Shown piece after piece: positions 29,407-43,333 of a DNA stretch of 64,000 bases (position 1 is its first letter; every line of letters starts with the position of its first letter). Origin of the DNA: Pseudomonas sp. NBRC 111124. Lineage in GTDB: Bacteria; Pseudomonadota; Gammaproteobacteria; Pseudomonadales; Pseudomonadaceae. Under the pieces are notes generated by a model. It saw nothing but the letters and a program-made list of their open reading frames with translations. It had not been told where the DNA came from and did not search any database. A program made the translations under genes and the position numbers. The DNA lies in assembly GCF_001320245.1 (NCBI RefSeq), contig NZ_BCBA01000007.1:62001-126000 (forward strand), read 5' to 3'.

Positions 29407-29436
29407 AAAAAGCCCCGGCATCGAGCCGGGGCTTTG
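29407..29436. terminator. Bidirectional terminator between doxX and glmS
   Basis: AAAAGCCCCGGC-ATCGA-GCCGGGGCTTT hairpin with A-run on the left and T-rich right flank (TTTGGTTTTTCC). It serves doxX on the plus strand and glmS on the minus strand. Confidence 0.9.
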
Positions 29437-29457
29437 GTTTTTCCAGATGGAAAACGC

Positions 29458-31293
29458 TTATTCCACCGTCACCGACTTCGCCAGGTTACGCGGCTGATCG
29501 ACGTCAGTGCCCTTGAGCACTGCCACGTAGTACGACAGCAGCTGCAGCGGGATGGTGTAAAGAATCGGCGCCAGTTCGTCGACGATGTGTGGCACCTTGA
29601 TCACGTGCGTACCTTCGCCGTTGCTCATGCCGGCATTCTCGTCGGCGAACACCACCAGCTCACCGCCGCGGGCACGCACTTCCTGCAGGTTGGACTTGAG
29701 TTTCTCCAGCAGTTCGTTGTTCGGCGCCACGGTCACCACGGGCATGTCGTTATCCACAAGCGCCAGCGGGCCGTGCTTGAGCTCACCGGCCGGGTAGGCC
29801 TCGGCGTGGATGTAGGAGATTTCCTTGAGCTTCAGCGCACCTTCCATGGCCACTGGATACTGAGCACCGCGGCCGAGGAACAGGGTGTGGTGCTTGTCGG
29901 CGAACAGCTCGGCGGTTTTCTCCACGGTGCTGTCCATGGCCAGGGCTTCACCCAGGCGCGCTGGCAGGCGGCGCAGTTCTTCGACCAGCCCGGCTTCGAC
30001 GCCCGCTTCGAGGGTGCCGCGCACTTGGCCCAGGGCCAGGGTCAGCAGCATCAGCGAGACCAGCTGGGTGGTGAACGCCTTGGTCGAGGCCACGCCGATT
30101 TCCGGCCCGGCCAGGGTCAGCAGGGTCAGGTCGGACTCACGCACCAGCGAGCTGATGCCGACGTTGCAGATCGCCAGGCTCCCGAGGAAGCCCAGTTCCT
30201 TGGCGTTGCGCAGGGCGGCCAGGGTATCGGCGGTTTCGCCAGACTGGGAGATCGAGACGAACAGGGTGTCCGGCTGCACCACTACCTTGCGATAACGGAA
30301 TTCGCTGGCCACTTCGACCTGGCAAGGAATGCCAGCCAGGCTTTCCAGCCAGTAACGGGCGACCATGCCGGCGTGGTAGCTGGTACCACAGGCCACGATC
30401 TGCACGTTGCGCACTTTGGCGAACAGCTCGGCAGCCTGGGGGCCGAAAGCCTGCACCAGCACATGGTCCTTGCCCAGGCGGCCTTCCAGGGTACGCTGGA
30501 CCACGGTCGGCTGCTCGTGGATCTCTTTGAGCATGAAGTGGCGATAGGCACCCTTGTCGGCGGCTTCGGCGCCTTCGTGGTATTGCACGGTTTCGCGCTG
30601 CACTGGGTGGCCAGCCTGATCCCAGATCTTCACCTGGTCACGGCGGATCTCGGCGATGTCGCCCTCCTCCAGATACATGAAACGGTCGGTGACCTGGCGC
30701 AGGGCCAGTTGGTCGGAAGCCAGGAAGTTCTCGCCGTGGCCCAGACCGATCACCAGCGGGCTACCGCTGCGCGCGGCGACGAGGCGGTCAGGCTGTTTCA
30801 CGCTGATCAGTGCCAGGCCATAGGCACCGTGCAAGCGCTTGACTGCGGATTTCAGCGCATCGGCCAGGTCCGGGACAGTCTTCAGGGTGTGGTGGATCAG
30901 GTGCACGATGACTTCGGTATCGGTCTGCGAGGTAAACACGTACCCCAGACCTTTCAGCTCTTCACGCAGCTCTTCGTGGTTCTCGATGATGCCGTTGTGC
31001 ACCACCGCCACTTCGTTACCGGAGAAATGCGGGTGGGCGTTGCCTTCGGTCGGCGCACCGTGGGTGGCCCAACGGGTGTGGGCGATGCCCAGCTGGCCGG
31101 TCAGTGGCTCGGCAGCGACAGCGGCTTCCAGCTCGGCGACTTTGCCAATGCGGCGGCGGCGCTGCAGTTCGCCCTGCTGAGTGTAGACGGCCAGGCCGGC
31201 ACTGTCGTACCCACGATACTCAAGACGCTTTAGGCCTTCGATGAGAATGGCCGTGATGTTGCGCTCGGCTACGGCACCAACGATTCCACACAT
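29458..31293 (-). CDS. glmS: Glutamine-fructose-6-phosphate aminotransferase
   Basis: 611 residues from [33 protein letters not shown]; Cys2 is the catalytic nucleophile of the glutaminase domain (1-240). Two SIS domains follow (about 285-425 and 455-600), and the C-terminus [11 protein letters not shown] is conserved. It makes glucosamine 6-phosphate for peptidoglycan and LPS. AGGAGC lies upstream of the start and the gene follows glmR by 2 bp. No room exists for a glmS ribozyme leader. Its 3' end is the usual Tn7 attachment site; no element is inserted there. Confidence 0.97.
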   Translation of the reverse strand: MCGIVGAVAERNITAILIEGLKRLEYRGYDSAGLAVYTQQGELQRRRRIGKVAELEAAVAAEPLTGQLGIAHTRWATHGAPTEGNAHPHFSGNEVAVVHNGIIENHEELREELKGLGYVFTSQTDTEVIVHLIHHTLKTVPDLADALKSAVKRLHGAYGLALISVKQPDRLVAARSGSPLVIGLGHGENFLASDQLALRQVTDRFMYLEEGDIAEIRRDQVKIWDQAGHPVQRETVQYHEGAEAADKGAYRHFMLKEIHEQPTVVQRTLEGRLGKDHVLVQAFGPQAAELFAKVRNVQIVACGTSYHAGMVARYWLESLAGIPCQVEVASEFRYRKVVVQPDTLFVSISQSGETADTLAALRNAKELGFLGSLAICNVGISSLVRESDLTLLTLAGPEIGVASTKAFTTQLVSLMLLTLALGQVRGTLEAGVEAGLVEELRRLPARLGEALAMDSTVEKTAELFADKHHTLFLGRGAQYPVAMEGALKLKEISYIHAEAYPAGELKHGPLALVDNDMPVVTVAPNNELLEKLKSNLQEVRARGGELVVFADENAGMSNGEGTHVIKVPHIVDELAPILYTIPLQLLSYYVAVLKGTDVDQPRNLAKSVTVE

Positions 31294-31295
31294 GA

Positions 31296-32072
31296 TTATT
31301 GCTCCTGGCTGATCGCGGCGCAGATCAGGTTGATGCCGCGGGCTTGAATCTGTTCGCGTGCCGCTACGGGCAGGCGCTCGTCTGTAATAAGGGTGTGCAC
31401 GCTGCCCCAAGGCAGCTCGAGATTGGGGATCTTGCGCCCGACCTTGTCCGACTCGACCATCACGATCACTTCACGGGCCACCTCGGCCATCACTCGGCTG
31501 AGGCCAAGCAGCTCATTGAAGGTGGTGGTGCCGCGCTGCAGGTCGATGCCGTCAGCACCGATGAACAGCTGGTCGAAATCGTAAGAGCGTAGGACCTGCT
31601 CGGCCACCTGACCCTGGAACGACTCCGAATGCGGGTCCCAGGTACCACCGGTCATCAGCAGCACCGGCTCATGTTCGACCTCGCTGATGGCACGGGCCAC
31701 ATTCAGCGAGTTGGTCATCACCACCAGTCCCGGTTGGCGACCGAGCTCCGGGATCATCGCGGCGGTGGTGCTGCCGCTGTCGATGATGATCCGCGCATGT
31801 TCGCGTATACGCCCGACCGCAGCACGGGCGATAGCCTTCTTGTAGGCAGAGACCGGTTGCGCGGGTTCACTGAGCATTTCCTGCGGTACTGGCACCGCAC
31901 CGCCGTAGCGGCGCAACAGCAGACCGTTGGCCTCCAGCGCAGCAAGATCCTTGCGGATGGTCACTTCCGACGTTTCGAAACGCTTGGCCAGGGCGTCGAC
32001 ACTCACCTCGCCCTGCTCGCTGAGCAGGGCCAGGATGTTGTGGCGGCGCTGGGGAGTGTTTCGTTTCGACAT
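31296..32072 (-). CDS. glmR: DeoR-family regulator of amino-sugar synthesis (GlmR-like)
   Basis: 258 residues. DeoR helix-turn-helix at about 8-60 ([51 protein letters not shown]) and a sugar-phosphate-sensing C-terminal domain (about 75-235). It sits between glmU and glmS, where pseudomonads encode GlmR, so a role in controlling glucosamine 6-phosphate synthesis is inferred from position. Confidence 0.88.
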   Translation of the reverse strand: MSKRNTPQRRHNILALLSEQGEVSVDALAKRFETSEVTIRKDLAALEANGLLLRRYGGAVPVPQEMLSEPAQPVSAYKKAIARAAVGRIREHARIIIDSGSTTAAMIPELGRQPGLVVMTNSLNVARAISEVEHEPVLLMTGGTWDPHSESFQGQVAEQVLRSYDFDQLFIGADGIDLQRGTTTFNELLGLSRVMAEVAREVIVMVESDKVGRKIPNLELPWGSVHTLITDERLPVAAREQIQARGINLICAAISQEQ

Positions 32073-32184
32073 GGGCGGTTAAGTTTCGATTCGAAAGATA
32101 GTGGTTGCAATCAAAACCTAAGATGGCCGGTTCGTCAAGCTGTGGATAAAATATTCTGACCAGCCGCGTTTTGCATCTGCCAAT

Positions 32185-32214
32185 AAAAAAGCCGACTTAT
32201 GCACATAAGTCGGC
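32185..32214 (-). terminator. Rho-independent terminator after glmU
   Basis: GCCGACTTATG-CA-CATAAGTCGGC stem at 32191-32214 with six A on the left, read as a U-run on minus-strand RNA leaving glmU (stop at 32240). Confidence 0.9.
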
Positions 32215-32239
32215 TTCGATAGTGATAGCTGTGTATAAC

Positions 32240-33607
32240 TTAGCTTTTCTTGATCTTCTCCGGCCGCTTCCAGCCCGAGATATTACGCTGGCGCGCTCGT
32301 GCCACTGCCAGGTCACCCGCTTCGACGGCCTGAGTAATGGTCGAACCGGCTGCCGTAGTCGCACCGGCCTTGATTTCCACAGGCGCCACCAGCGAGTTAT
32401 TGGAGCCGATGAACACATCCTCACCCATCACGGTCTTGAACTTGTTGGCGCCATCGTAGTTGCAGGTGATGGTGCCGGCGCCAATGTTGGTACGTGCACC
32501 GATCTCGGCGTCGCCCAGGTAGGTCAAGTGGCCGGCCTTGGCGCCTTCACCCAGGTAGGCGTTTTTAAGCTCGACGAAGTTACCCACATGGGCCTTGGCT
32601 TCCAGCACGCTGCCCGGGCGCAGGCGGGCGAACGGGCCGGCATCGCTGCCCTCACCCATCACTGCACCGTCGAGGTGCGTGTTGGCCTTGATGATCGCGC
32701 CCTTGCGTAGGGTGCTGTCCTTGATCACGCAATTCGGACCGATCTGCACGTCGTCCTCGATGACCACCTTGCCTTCGAGAATCACGTTGATGTCGATCAG
32801 CACATCGCGACCCACGGTCACTTCGCCACGTACATCGAAGCGCGCCGGGTCGCGCAGGGTAACGCCCTGGGCCATCAGCCGGCGGCCTTCGCGCAGCTGG
32901 TAGTGGCGCTCGAGCTCCGACAGTTGGCGACGGTCATTGGCGCCCTGCACTTCCATCGGATCGTGCGGCTGTTCGGTGGCAACCACCAGCCCATCGGCTA
33001 CCGCCATGGCGATGACATCAGTGAGGTAGTACTCGCCTTGGGCATTGTTGTTGGACAACCTGCCCATCCAGTCGGACAGCCGTGCGGCCGGCATGGCCAG
33101 GATGCCGGTGTTGCCTTCCTTGATCGCCTTCTGCGCTTCGCTGGCGTCCTTGTGCTCGACGATGGCGGTCACCTGGCCTTCGCCATTACGCACGATGCGG
33201 CCATAGCCGGTCGGATCCTGCAGGGTCACGGTGAGCAGGCCCAGCTGCTTGTCACTGACCTTGGCCAACAGGCGCTGCAGGGTTTCTACTTCGATCAACG
33301 GCACATCGCCATAGAGCACCAGCACCGTGTCGGCAGTGATCGCTGGCAATGCCTGCGCAACGGCATGGCCCGTCCCCAGCTGCTTGTCCTGCAGAACGAA
33401 ATTCAGGTCGTCGGCTGCCAGGCGCTCACGTACGAGCTCGGCACCGTGGCCGATGACCACATGAATGCCTTGCGGCTGAAGCTGGCGCGCGCTGTGGATA
33501 ACGTGGCCGAGCATGGAGTTGCCGGCTACCGGGTGCAGTACCTTGGGCAGCGCGGAGCGCATGCGGGTACCTTGGCCGGCGGCGAGAATGACGATATCGA
33601 GGGACAT
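32240..33607 (-). CDS. glmU: Bifunctional UDP-GlcNAc pyrophosphorylase / GlcN-1-P acetyltransferase
   Basis: 455 residues. N-terminal uridyltransferase domain with [22 protein letters not shown] (residues 7-28) and YGDVPLI near 103; C-terminal left-handed beta-helix acetyltransferase with hexapeptide repeats from about 250 and [10 protein letters not shown] near 386. It makes UDP-N-acetylglucosamine, the cell-wall precursor. With glmR and glmS downstream the cluster joins two steps of one pathway, although a terminator separates glmU from glmR. Confidence 0.97.
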   Translation of the reverse strand: MSLDIVILAAGQGTRMRSALPKVLHPVAGNSMLGHVIHSARQLQPQGIHVVIGHGAELVRERLAADDLNFVLQDKQLGTGHAVAQALPAITADTVLVLYGDVPLIEVETLQRLLAKVSDKQLGLLTVTLQDPTGYGRIVRNGEGQVTAIVEHKDASEAQKAIKEGNTGILAMPAARLSDWMGRLSNNNAQGEYYLTDVIAMAVADGLVVATEQPHDPMEVQGANDRRQLSELERHYQLREGRRLMAQGVTLRDPARFDVRGEVTVGRDVLIDINVILEGKVVIEDDVQIGPNCVIKDSTLRKGAIIKANTHLDGAVMGEGSDAGPFARLRPGSVLEAKAHVGNFVELKNAYLGEGAKAGHLTYLGDAEIGARTNIGAGTITCNYDGANKFKTVMGEDVFIGSNNSLVAPVEIKAGATTAAGSTITQAVEAGDLAVARARQRNISGWKRPEKIKKS

Positions 33608-33668
33608 TGACTGGCTACCAATCCTGGGCGGTCAGGGATGACCGAAGCGGGGAATTCAGAAAAGAAAA

Positions 33669-33690
33669 AGGGTAGCCGAGGCTACCCTTT
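33669..33690 (-). terminator. Terminator of the ATP synthase operon
   Basis: AAGGGTAGCC-GA-GGCTACCCTT stem 37 bp downstream of the atpC stop, with an A-rich left flank (AAAAGAAAAA) giving a U-run on the minus strand. Confidence 0.9.
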
Positions 33691-33726
33691 AACTCAATCA
33701 CAACGGAAGTATGCGGCCTGGACCGA

Positions 33727-34146
33727 TTACTTGCCTCTGCGCATTTGCTGGACGGTACGCAGCTGAGCTGCAGCCTCGGCCAGACGTGCGGCAGCAGCAC
33801 CGTAGTCGAAGTCCGAGCTTTTCGCATTCAGGGCGTTCTCAGCAGCCTTGAGGGCTTCCTGAGCCTGAGCTTCGTCCAGATCGGCAGCGCGCTGCACGGT
33901 GTCGGCAAGAACCTTGACCATGTTCGGCTGCACTTCGAGGAAGCCACCGGAGATGTAGAACACCTCACGATCGCCACCTTGCTTGGTCAGCGTGATCGGA
34001 CCAGGCTTGAGATTGGTGATCAGCGGGGCATGGCCTGGAGCGATACCAAGATCGCCCAGGTTGCCGTGTGCTACTACCATCTCGACCAGGCCGGAGAAGA
34101 TTTCTCCTTCCGCGCTGACGATATCGCAATGGACTGTCATAGCCAT
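33727..34146 (-). CDS. atpC: ATP synthase epsilon subunit
   Basis: 139 residues, [46 protein letters not shown]: an N-terminal beta-sandwich (1-85) and C-terminal helical hairpin (88-139). Central-stalk subunit that couples rotation and can inhibit hydrolysis. Last gene of the atp operon, 44 bp after atpD, followed by a terminator. Confidence 0.96.
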   Translation of the reverse strand: MAMTVHCDIVSAEGEIFSGLVEMVVAHGNLGDLGIAPGHAPLITNLKPGPITLTKQGGDREVFYISGGFLEVQPNMVKVLADTVQRAADLDEAQAQEALKAAENALNAKSSDFDYGAAAARLAEAAAQLRTVQQMRRGK

Positions 34147-34190
34147 CTGCTTGCCTCAACCTGATTAGCGCCCCTTGCGGGGCGCCGGGA

Positions 34191-35594
<1,404 letters not shown>

Positions 35595-36455
35595 TTAAAC
35601 CGCGGCAGCGCCGCCGACGATTTCCGAGATCTCCTGGGTGATCGCAGCCTGACGCGCCTTGTTGTAGATCAACTGCAGCTCTTTGATCAAATCACCGGCG
35701 TTGTCTGTGGCGTTCTTCATGGCGATCATCCGGGCTGCTTGTTCAGCAGCGTTGTTCTCGACCACCGCCTGGTATACCTGCGACTCCACGTAACGCACCA
35801 TCAAGCCGTCCAGCAGCTCTTTTGCGTCGGGTTCGTACAGGTAATCCCAGTGATGCTTGAGATCCTGATCCGGGGTTGCCACCAACGGTACCAATTGCTC
35901 GACCGTCGGTTTTTGGGTCATGGTGTTGATGAACTTGTTCGAAACCACCGAAAGGCGATCGATACGGCCGTCCAGGTAGGCGTCCAGCATCACTTTGACG
36001 GAGCCGATCAGATCGTTGATCGATGGCTCTTCGCCCAGGTGGCTGATCGCGGCTACAACGTTGCCGCCAAAGATGCGGAAGAAAGTCGCACCCTTGCTGC
36101 CGATCACGCACAGGTCGATTTCAACGCCCTGTTCGCGGTTTTCGTTCATGTCCTTGACCAGGGCCTTGAACAGGTTGGTGTTCAAGCCACCGCACAGACC
36201 ACGGTCACTGCTCACCACGATATAACCGGCGCGCTTTACAGGGCGCTCGATCATGAACGGGTGGCGGTATTCCGGGTTGGCGTTGGCCAGATGACCGATC
36301 ACCTGGCGGATACGCTCCGCGTAAGGACGGCTAGCAGCCATGCGCATTTGTGCCTTGCGCATCTTGCTGACCGCCACTTTCTCCATGGCGCTGGTAATTT
36401 TTTGCGTGCTTTTGATGCTCGCAATCTTACTGCGAATCTCTTTTGCGCCTGCCAT
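35595..36455 (-). CDS. atpG: ATP synthase gamma subunit
   Basis: 286 residues, [36 protein letters not shown] at the N-terminus and [38 protein letters not shown] at the C-terminus, the two coiled-coil helices that form the rotor shaft, around a Rossmann-like core. 48 bp after atpA. Confidence 0.97.
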   Translation of the reverse strand: MAGAKEIRSKIASIKSTQKITSAMEKVAVSKMRKAQMRMAASRPYAERIRQVIGHLANANPEYRHPFMIERPVKRAGYIVVSSDRGLCGGLNTNLFKALVKDMNENREQGVEIDLCVIGSKGATFFRIFGGNVVAAISHLGEEPSINDLIGSVKVMLDAYLDGRIDRLSVVSNKFINTMTQKPTVEQLVPLVATPDQDLKHHWDYLYEPDAKELLDGLMVRYVESQVYQAVVENNAAEQAARMIAMKNATDNAGDLIKELQLIYNKARQAAITQEISEIVGGAAAV

Positions 36456-36503
36456 GTATCACCTATCAGGTTAGCAAGCGGGGGCCTGAGCCCCCGCTGC
36501 GGC

Positions 36504-38048
36504 TTACCAGGTCTGGGTGGCCTTGAACTTCTCGAGACCGGCTTTCATGCCAGCGTCGATTTCGTCGTTGAAGTCACCCTTCACGTTGATCTTCGCCATC
36601 AGTTCGGCGTGATCACGGTTGAAGTAGGCGATCAGCGCTTGCTCGAAGCTACCGACCTTGGAGACTTCCACGTCAGTCAGGAAACCACGCTCAGCGGCGT
36701 ACAGCGACAGAGCCATGTCCGCGATGGACATTGGCGCGTACTGCTTCTGCTTCATCAGCTCGGTTACGCGCTGACCATGCTCCAGCTGCTTGCGGGTCGC
36801 TTCGTCCAGATCGGAAGCGAACTGGGCGAATGCAGCCAGTTCACGGTACTGAGCCAGAGCGGTACGAATACCACCGGACAGCTTCTTGATGATCTTGGTC
36901 TGAGCGGCACCACCAACGCGCGATACCGAAACACCGGCGTTCACTGCAGGGCGGATGCCCGAGTTGAACATGGCCGATTCCAGGAAGATCTGACCGTCGG
37001 TGATGGAAATCACGTTGGTCGGAACGAACGCGGAAACGTCGCCAGCCTGGGTTTCGATGATCGGCAGGGCGGTCAGGGAACCGGTCTTGCCAGTGACTGC
37101 GCCGTTGGTGAACTTCTCTACGTACTCTTCCGAAACGCGCGATGCACGCTCCAGCAGACGGGAGTGGAGATAGAACACGTCGCCTGGGTACGCTTCACGT
37201 CCTGGTGGACGGCGCAGCAGCAGGGAGATCTGACGGTAGGCAACAGCCTGCTTGGACAGGTCATCGTAAACGATCAGGGCATCTTCACCGCGGTCACGGA
37301 AGAACTCGCCCATGGTGCAGCCGGCGTATGGCGCCAGGAACTGCAGTGCGGCGGATTCCGAAGCACTGGCAACAACCACGATGGTGTTGGCCAGGGCGCC
37401 GGCTTCTTCCAGCTTGCGAACGATGTTGGCAACGGTGGAACGCTTCTGGCCGACAGCAACATAAACACAGAAAATACCGGAGTCTTTCTGGTTGATGATG
37501 GCGTCGATGGCCATGGCGGTCTTGCCGATCTGACGGTCACCGATGATCAGCTCGCGCTGGCCACGGCCGACAGGGATCATGGCGTCGACGGACTTGTAGC
37601 CAGTCTGTACAGGCTGGTCTACCGACTTACGCCAGATCACGCCTGGAGCCACTTTTTCGACCGCGTCGGTCTGGGTGTTGCCCAGAGGACCTTTGCCGTC
37701 GATCGGGTTACCCAGTGCGTCAACGACGCGACCCAGCAGTTCCTTACCAACCGGAACTTCCAGGATGCGGCCGGTGCACTTGGCGCTCATGCCTTCGGCG
37801 AGGGTGTCATAGGCACCCAGGATCACTGCACCTACGGAGTCTTGCTCCAGGTTCAGGGCCATGCCGAATACGCTGCCAGGGAACTCGATCATTTCGCCGT
37901 ACATGACGTCGGCCAGACCGTGGATCCGCACGATACCGTCGGATACCGAAACAACGGTACCTTCGTTACGGGCTTGGGAGCTCACATCGAGGTTGTCGAT
38001 GCGGCCCTTGATGATTTCACTAATTTCGGAAGGATTGAGTTGCTGCAT
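36504..38048 (-). CDS. atpA: ATP synthase alpha subunit
   Basis: 514 residues. P-loop GDRQIGKT at residues 170-177, non-catalytic site; [31 protein letters not shown] near 268-298; C-terminal helical domain. Structural and regulatory F1 subunit, also contacting delta. Start ATG 38048 with a GGGGCAGCAGAGCA leader; 21 bp from atpH. Confidence 0.98.
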   Translation of the reverse strand: MQQLNPSEISEIIKGRIDNLDVSSQARNEGTVVSVSDGIVRIHGLADVMYGEMIEFPGSVFGMALNLEQDSVGAVILGAYDTLAEGMSAKCTGRILEVPVGKELLGRVVDALGNPIDGKGPLGNTQTDAVEKVAPGVIWRKSVDQPVQTGYKSVDAMIPVGRGQRELIIGDRQIGKTAMAIDAIINQKDSGIFCVYVAVGQKRSTVANIVRKLEEAGALANTIVVVASASESAALQFLAPYAGCTMGEFFRDRGEDALIVYDDLSKQAVAYRQISLLLRRPPGREAYPGDVFYLHSRLLERASRVSEEYVEKFTNGAVTGKTGSLTALPIIETQAGDVSAFVPTNVISITDGQIFLESAMFNSGIRPAVNAGVSVSRVGGAAQTKIIKKLSGGIRTALAQYRELAAFAQFASDLDEATRKQLEHGQRVTELMKQKQYAPMSIADMALSLYAAERGFLTDVEVSKVGSFEQALIAYFNRDHAELMAKINVKGDFNDEIDAGMKAGLEKFKATQTW

Positions 38049-38069
38049 TGCTCTGCTGCCCCTTCAAAC

Positions 38070-38606
38070 TCAAGATTTCAATGCTTCGGCCAGTTTCGCG
38101 ATTTTGCCGCGAACAGAGCCATCGATTACCAGGTCACCAGCGCGGATGACGACGCCGCCAATCAGGCTGGCATCCTCCGACGCGTGCAGGCGAACTTCCT
38201 GGCCTAGCCGTGCACTGAGAACCTTGGCGAGTTTGTCTTGCTGTTCTTGGTTCAACGCGAAGGCACTGGTGACTTCCACGTCCACGGATTTCTCTTGCTC
38301 GGCCTTGTACAGGTCGAACAGAGCGGCAATCTCCGGCAGAAGCAGGAGACGGTCGTTTTCCGCGGCAACATGAATGAAATTCTGTGCCTGTGCATTGAAC
38401 TTGTCACCGCACACGTCAATGAACGTGGCGGCCTTTTCTGCGCTCGTCAGTCGCGGGGCCTTGAGCAGGCGCTGCATGGTGTCGTCTTGCGACACCGCAG
38501 CAGCCAGGCCGAGCATGGCTGACCAATTGGCCAGTTGCTGATGGGCCTGGGCATGCTCAAAGGCAGCCTTAGCGTAAGGTCGGGCCAACGTGGTCAGTTC
38601 TGCCAT
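38070..38606 (-). CDS. atpH: ATP synthase delta subunit
   Basis: 178 residues, [35 protein letters not shown]-terminal six-helix bundle and C-terminal [37 protein letters not shown], the OSCP signature. Links F1 alpha to the peripheral b stalk. 12 bp from atpF. Confidence 0.97.
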
Positions 38607-38618
38607 GATCGCCCTCGC

Positions 38619-39089
38619 TTAAATTTCAGCGGCCAGTTTGTTAACCAGCTCCGCATGCGCGTTTTGATCGATTGTGGCGCCAAGGATCTTTTCAGCACCG
38701 CCAACAGCCAGGGCACCCACTTGGGCACGCAGGGCGTCTTTAGCGCTGTTCAGTTCCTGTTCGATCTCGGCCAGAGCCTGAGCCTTCACACGGTCAGCTT
38801 CGACGCGGGCCTGGTCACGGGCTTCCTCGACAAGCTGAGCAGCGCGTTTCTTGCTTTGCTCAATGATTTCGGCTGCCTGTGCTTTAGCTTCACGCAGTTG
38901 CTGACCCACTTTCTCTTGGGCCAGCTCCAGGTCGCGAGCTGCGCGGTTGGCAGCGTCCAAGCCGTCGGCAATCTTCTTTTGACGCTCTTGCAGAGCAGTG
39001 ATGACCGGAGGCCATACGTACTTCATGCAGAAGAGGACAAAAATCAGGAAGGCAACGGATTGGCCAATCAGGGTTGCATTAATGTTCAC
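38619..39089 (-). CDS. atpF: ATP synthase b subunit
   Basis: 156 residues. One N-terminal membrane helix ([29 protein letters not shown]) then a long charged Ala-rich coiled coil to about residue 125. Forms the homodimeric peripheral stator stalk. Standard length. Confidence 0.97.
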   Translation of the reverse strand: MNINATLIGQSVAFLIFVLFCMKYVWPPVITALQERQKKIADGLDAANRAARDLELAQEKVGQQLREAKAQAAEIIEQSKKRAAQLVEEARDQARVEADRVKAQALAEIEQELNSAKDALRAQVGALAVGGAEKILGATIDQNAHAELVNKLAAEI

Positions 39090-39146
39090 GCCAACACCTC
39101 GCTCGGTCTTAATTCATCACAGCCATCAACTCGTGGTTACGAGTGA

Positions 39147-39419
<273 letters not shown>

Positions 39420-39547
39420 TTACGTCGTATTGGTTAGGTTTTTAAGTTGAAGCGGTAAAACAAATCGTTTGGTACAGCTGCCCTTGCGGACTTTTAAAGC
39501 CCTCCCCCCAAACGAGCGGGGAAGGCTACAAGACACGCCAGGCGGTC

Positions 39548-40841
<1,294 letters not shown>

Positions 40842-40990
40842 CACAACTGCTCCTCGGAAGTCGACCAACAAGTCAGCTATGACTTGGCATAATTTGTGCC
40901 GACAAAATGCGCGCAGAGTATAGGGGTGGATTAACCCCTATTCAACTCTTCGGTAGTGATTTCCGACTGCGCGCTACAACGGGAATTGTT

Positions 40991-41863
40991 TCAGCGGATG
41001 TGAGCAAGCACGCCTTGCAACTCGTCAAGCGAGTTGTAGCGAATAACCAATTGGCCTTTGCCCTTGTTGCCGTGGCGTATCTGCACGGCAGAGCCCAGGC
41101 GCTCTGCGAGCCGCTGTTCAAGGCGCGCGATGTCCGGATCAGGTTTGCTCGGTTCGACCGGCTCAGGCTTGCCGCTGAGCCACTGACGCACCAGTGCCTC
41201 GGTTTGGCGCACGGTGAGCCCACGTGCGACAACATGACGCGCCCCCTCTTCCTGACGTTCTTCCTCGAGGCCGAGCAATGCCCGCGCGTGGCCCATTTCC
41301 AGATCGCCGTGGGCGAGCATGGTCTTGATTGCCTCAGGCAGCGAGATCAAGCGCAGCAGGTTGGCCACGGTCACGCGCGACTTGCCCACAGCATCGGCCA
41401 CCTGTTGCTGGGTCAGCTCGAACTCCTGTTGCAGGCGCTGCAGGGCCAGGGCTTCTTCCAACGGGTTGAGGTCTTCGCGCTGGATGTTCTCGATCAGTGC
41501 CATTGCGATGGCGGCTTCGTCCGGCACTTCGCGCACCATCGCCGGGATGGTGTCGAGGCCGGCCTGCTGGGTGGCGCGCCAGCGACGCTCACCGGCGATG
41601 ATTTCGTAGCGGCTACCGTCGATCGGACGGACCACGATCGGCTGCATCACCCCATGGTTGCGAATCGAGTGCGCCAGCTCTTCGAGTGCCTCGGGGTCCA
41701 TGTCGCGGCGTGGCTGGTATTTGCCACGCTGGATCAGGTCGACGGGCAGGTGTTGCAGTTCTTTCTGGTCGATCTTCACAGCCTGCTCTTCGAGCGCGCT
41801 GACGGACGGACCACTGAGCAGTGCATCCAACCCACGTCCGAGACCCCGTTTCTTAACGGCCAT
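40991..41863 (-). CDS. parB: Chromosome partitioning protein ParB (CTPase clamp)
   Basis: 290 residues. N-terminal KKRGLGRGLDALL motif that stimulates ParA, the ParB/Srx domain with PVDLIQRGKYQPRRDMDPEALEELAHSIRNHG and GERRWRATQQAGLDTIPAMVRE (CTP pocket), the helix-turn-helix FELTQQQVADAVGKSRVTVANLLRLISLP near 155, and a C-terminal dimer domain. Loads at parS and spreads as a clamp. Three parS-like sites are in this window. 9 bp after parA. Confidence 0.97.
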   Translation of the reverse strand: MAVKKRGLGRGLDALLSGPSVSALEEQAVKIDQKELQHLPVDLIQRGKYQPRRDMDPEALEELAHSIRNHGVMQPIVVRPIDGSRYEIIAGERRWRATQQAGLDTIPAMVREVPDEAAIAMALIENIQREDLNPLEEALALQRLQQEFELTQQQVADAVGKSRVTVANLLRLISLPEAIKTMLAHGDLEMGHARALLGLEEERQEEGARHVVARGLTVRQTEALVRQWLSGKPEPVEPSKPDPDIARLEQRLAERLGSAVQIRHGNKGKGQLVIRYNSLDELQGVLAHIR

Positions 41864-41872
41864 GCGGATTCC

Positions 41873-42664
41873 TTAAGTTGTTTGTGCAGTGCGGGATTGA
41901 CGGCGTTGACGGCGTACCAGTTCCCCGGCCAGGGCCAGGTAGGCCAGTGCGCCACGCGATTGCTTGTCGTAGGCCAGCGCCGGCATGCCGAAGCTCGGGG
42001 CCTCGGCCAGGCGGATGTTACGCGGGATGACCGTGTCGTACAGCTGCTCGCCGAAATGTTCCTTGAGCTGCGCTGAAACATCGTTGTTCAGGCTCAGGCG
42101 CGGGTCGTACATGGTCCGCAGCAGGCCTTCGATCTTCAGCTGCGGGTTCAACCGGGCAGCGATACGCTTGATGTTATCCACAAGGTCACTCAGACCTTCC
42201 AGTGCGTAGTACTCGCACTGCATTGGGATGATCACGCCATCGGAGGCGACCAGCGCGTTGAGCGTGAGCATCGACAGCGACGGCGGGCAGTCGATGAGGA
42301 TGAAATCGTAGTTTTCGCGGATCGGTGCCAGCGCATTGCGCAGGCGGCTCTCCTTGACCTGCATTTCCAGCAGCACGACTTCCGCGGCGGTCAGGTCGCG
42401 GTTGGCCGGCAGCAGCTGGTAGGCGCCATGCTCGGAATAGTGCATGGCCTGGGCAAGGTCGCATTCCCCGATCAGCAGGTCATAGACCGAATGTTCGAGT
42501 TCGTGTTTGTCCACACCGCTGCCCATGGTCGCGTTGCCCTGGGGATCGAGGTCGATCAGCAGCACACGACGCTTGGTCGCGGCCAGCGATGCTGCGAGGT
42601 TGATACAGGTAGTGGTCTTACCGACACCACCTTTCTGGTTCGCGATTGCGAATACCTTAGCCAT
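41873..42664 (-). CDS. parA: Chromosome partitioning ATPase ParA (Soj)
   Basis: 263 residues from MAKVFAIANQKGGVGKTTTCINLAA (deviant Walker A KGGVGKTT, residues 11-18); the start at 42682 would add six residues without support. Further motifs LIDLDPQGNATMG and ILIDCPPSLSMLTLNAL. ATP-dependent DNA-binding partner of ParB, drives origin segregation. Probably co-transcribed with rsmG and mnmG. Confidence 0.97.
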   Translation of the reverse strand: MAKVFAIANQKGGVGKTTTCINLAASLAATKRRVLLIDLDPQGNATMGSGVDKHELEHSVYDLLIGECDLAQAMHYSEHGAYQLLPANRDLTAAEVVLLEMQVKESRLRNALAPIRENYDFILIDCPPSLSMLTLNALVASDGVIIPMQCEYYALEGLSDLVDNIKRIAARLNPQLKIEGLLRTMYDPRLSLNNDVSAQLKEHFGEQLYDTVIPRNIRLAEAPSFGMPALAYDKQSRGALAYLALAGELVRRQRRQSRTAQTT

Positions 42665-42682
42665 TGTTGCGTGTGTTCCCAA

Positions 42683-43333
42683 TCAAGCCTTGCGGCGCAG
42701 TATCAGCAGATGGCGCTGGCCCTGGCAACCTGGAACGGTCAGGGCCTGCTCGCTTTCCACTGTGAAGTCTGCGGGCAATGCTACCAGTTCATCGGCAGGA
42801 TGCAGCCCCTTCATTGCAAGCCATTGCGTCCCGGTGTCGCCCAGATGGCGGGTCCAGTTGGTGAAGTTCTCCATGCTGCTGAAGGCGCGGGAGATGATTC
42901 CGCTGAACGGTAGCGAAGGCTGGAAGGCTTCGACCCGGCTGTGGATAACCGTGAGGTTGTCCAGTTTCAGTTCCATTTTCACCTGGGTCAGAAAGCGGGT
43001 TTTCTTGCCATTGGCGTCCAGCACCGTCACCTGTTTGTGCGGATGCAGGATAGCCAAAGGGATGCCGGGCATGCCACCGCCACTACCGACATCCAGCCAG
43101 TTGGCGCGTTCGCTGTGGATAAACGACATGACGCTGAGGCTGTCGAGCAGATGGCGGGAAACCATCTCGTCAGGATCGCGGACGGCAGTCAGGTTGTAGG
43201 CTTTGTTCCATTTGATCAACAGGGCCAGGTAGCCCAGCAGCTTTTCGTGCTGCTCGGCGCTCAACTCGACACCGAGCTGGCGCGCACCTGTGGACAACTC
43301 TTCGGCGTGTTGCGGGGTGACCTGGGAACTCAA
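42683..43333 (-). CDS. rsmG: 16S rRNA (guanine-527-N7)-methyltransferase
   Basis: 216 residues; SAM-binding [18 protein letters not shown] near 75-92 and [30 protein letters not shown] upstream of it, both typical of RsmG/GidB. Methylates G527 of 16S rRNA. Its ATG overlaps the mnmG stop by 4 bp, implying coupled translation. Confidence 0.97.
   Translation of the reverse strand: MSSQVTPQHAEELSTGARQLGVELSAEQHEKLLGYLALLIKWNKAYNLTAVRDPDEMVSRHLLDSLSVMSFIHSERANWLDVGSGGGMPGIPLAILHPHKQVTVLDANGKKTRFLTQVKMELKLDNLTVIHSRVEAFQPSLPFSGIISRAFSSMENFTNWTRHLGDTGTQWLAMKGLHPADELVALPADFTVESEQALTVPGCQGQRHLLILRRKA

Noticed and set aside
29404-31233. 609-codon plus-strand open frame opposite glmS
   Set aside because: Shadow of glmS, beginning inside the terminator hairpin.
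35739-38207. 822-codon plus-strand open frame opposite atpG and atpA
   Set aside because: Shadow of two essential ATP synthase genes; no ribosome-binding site and no known domain.
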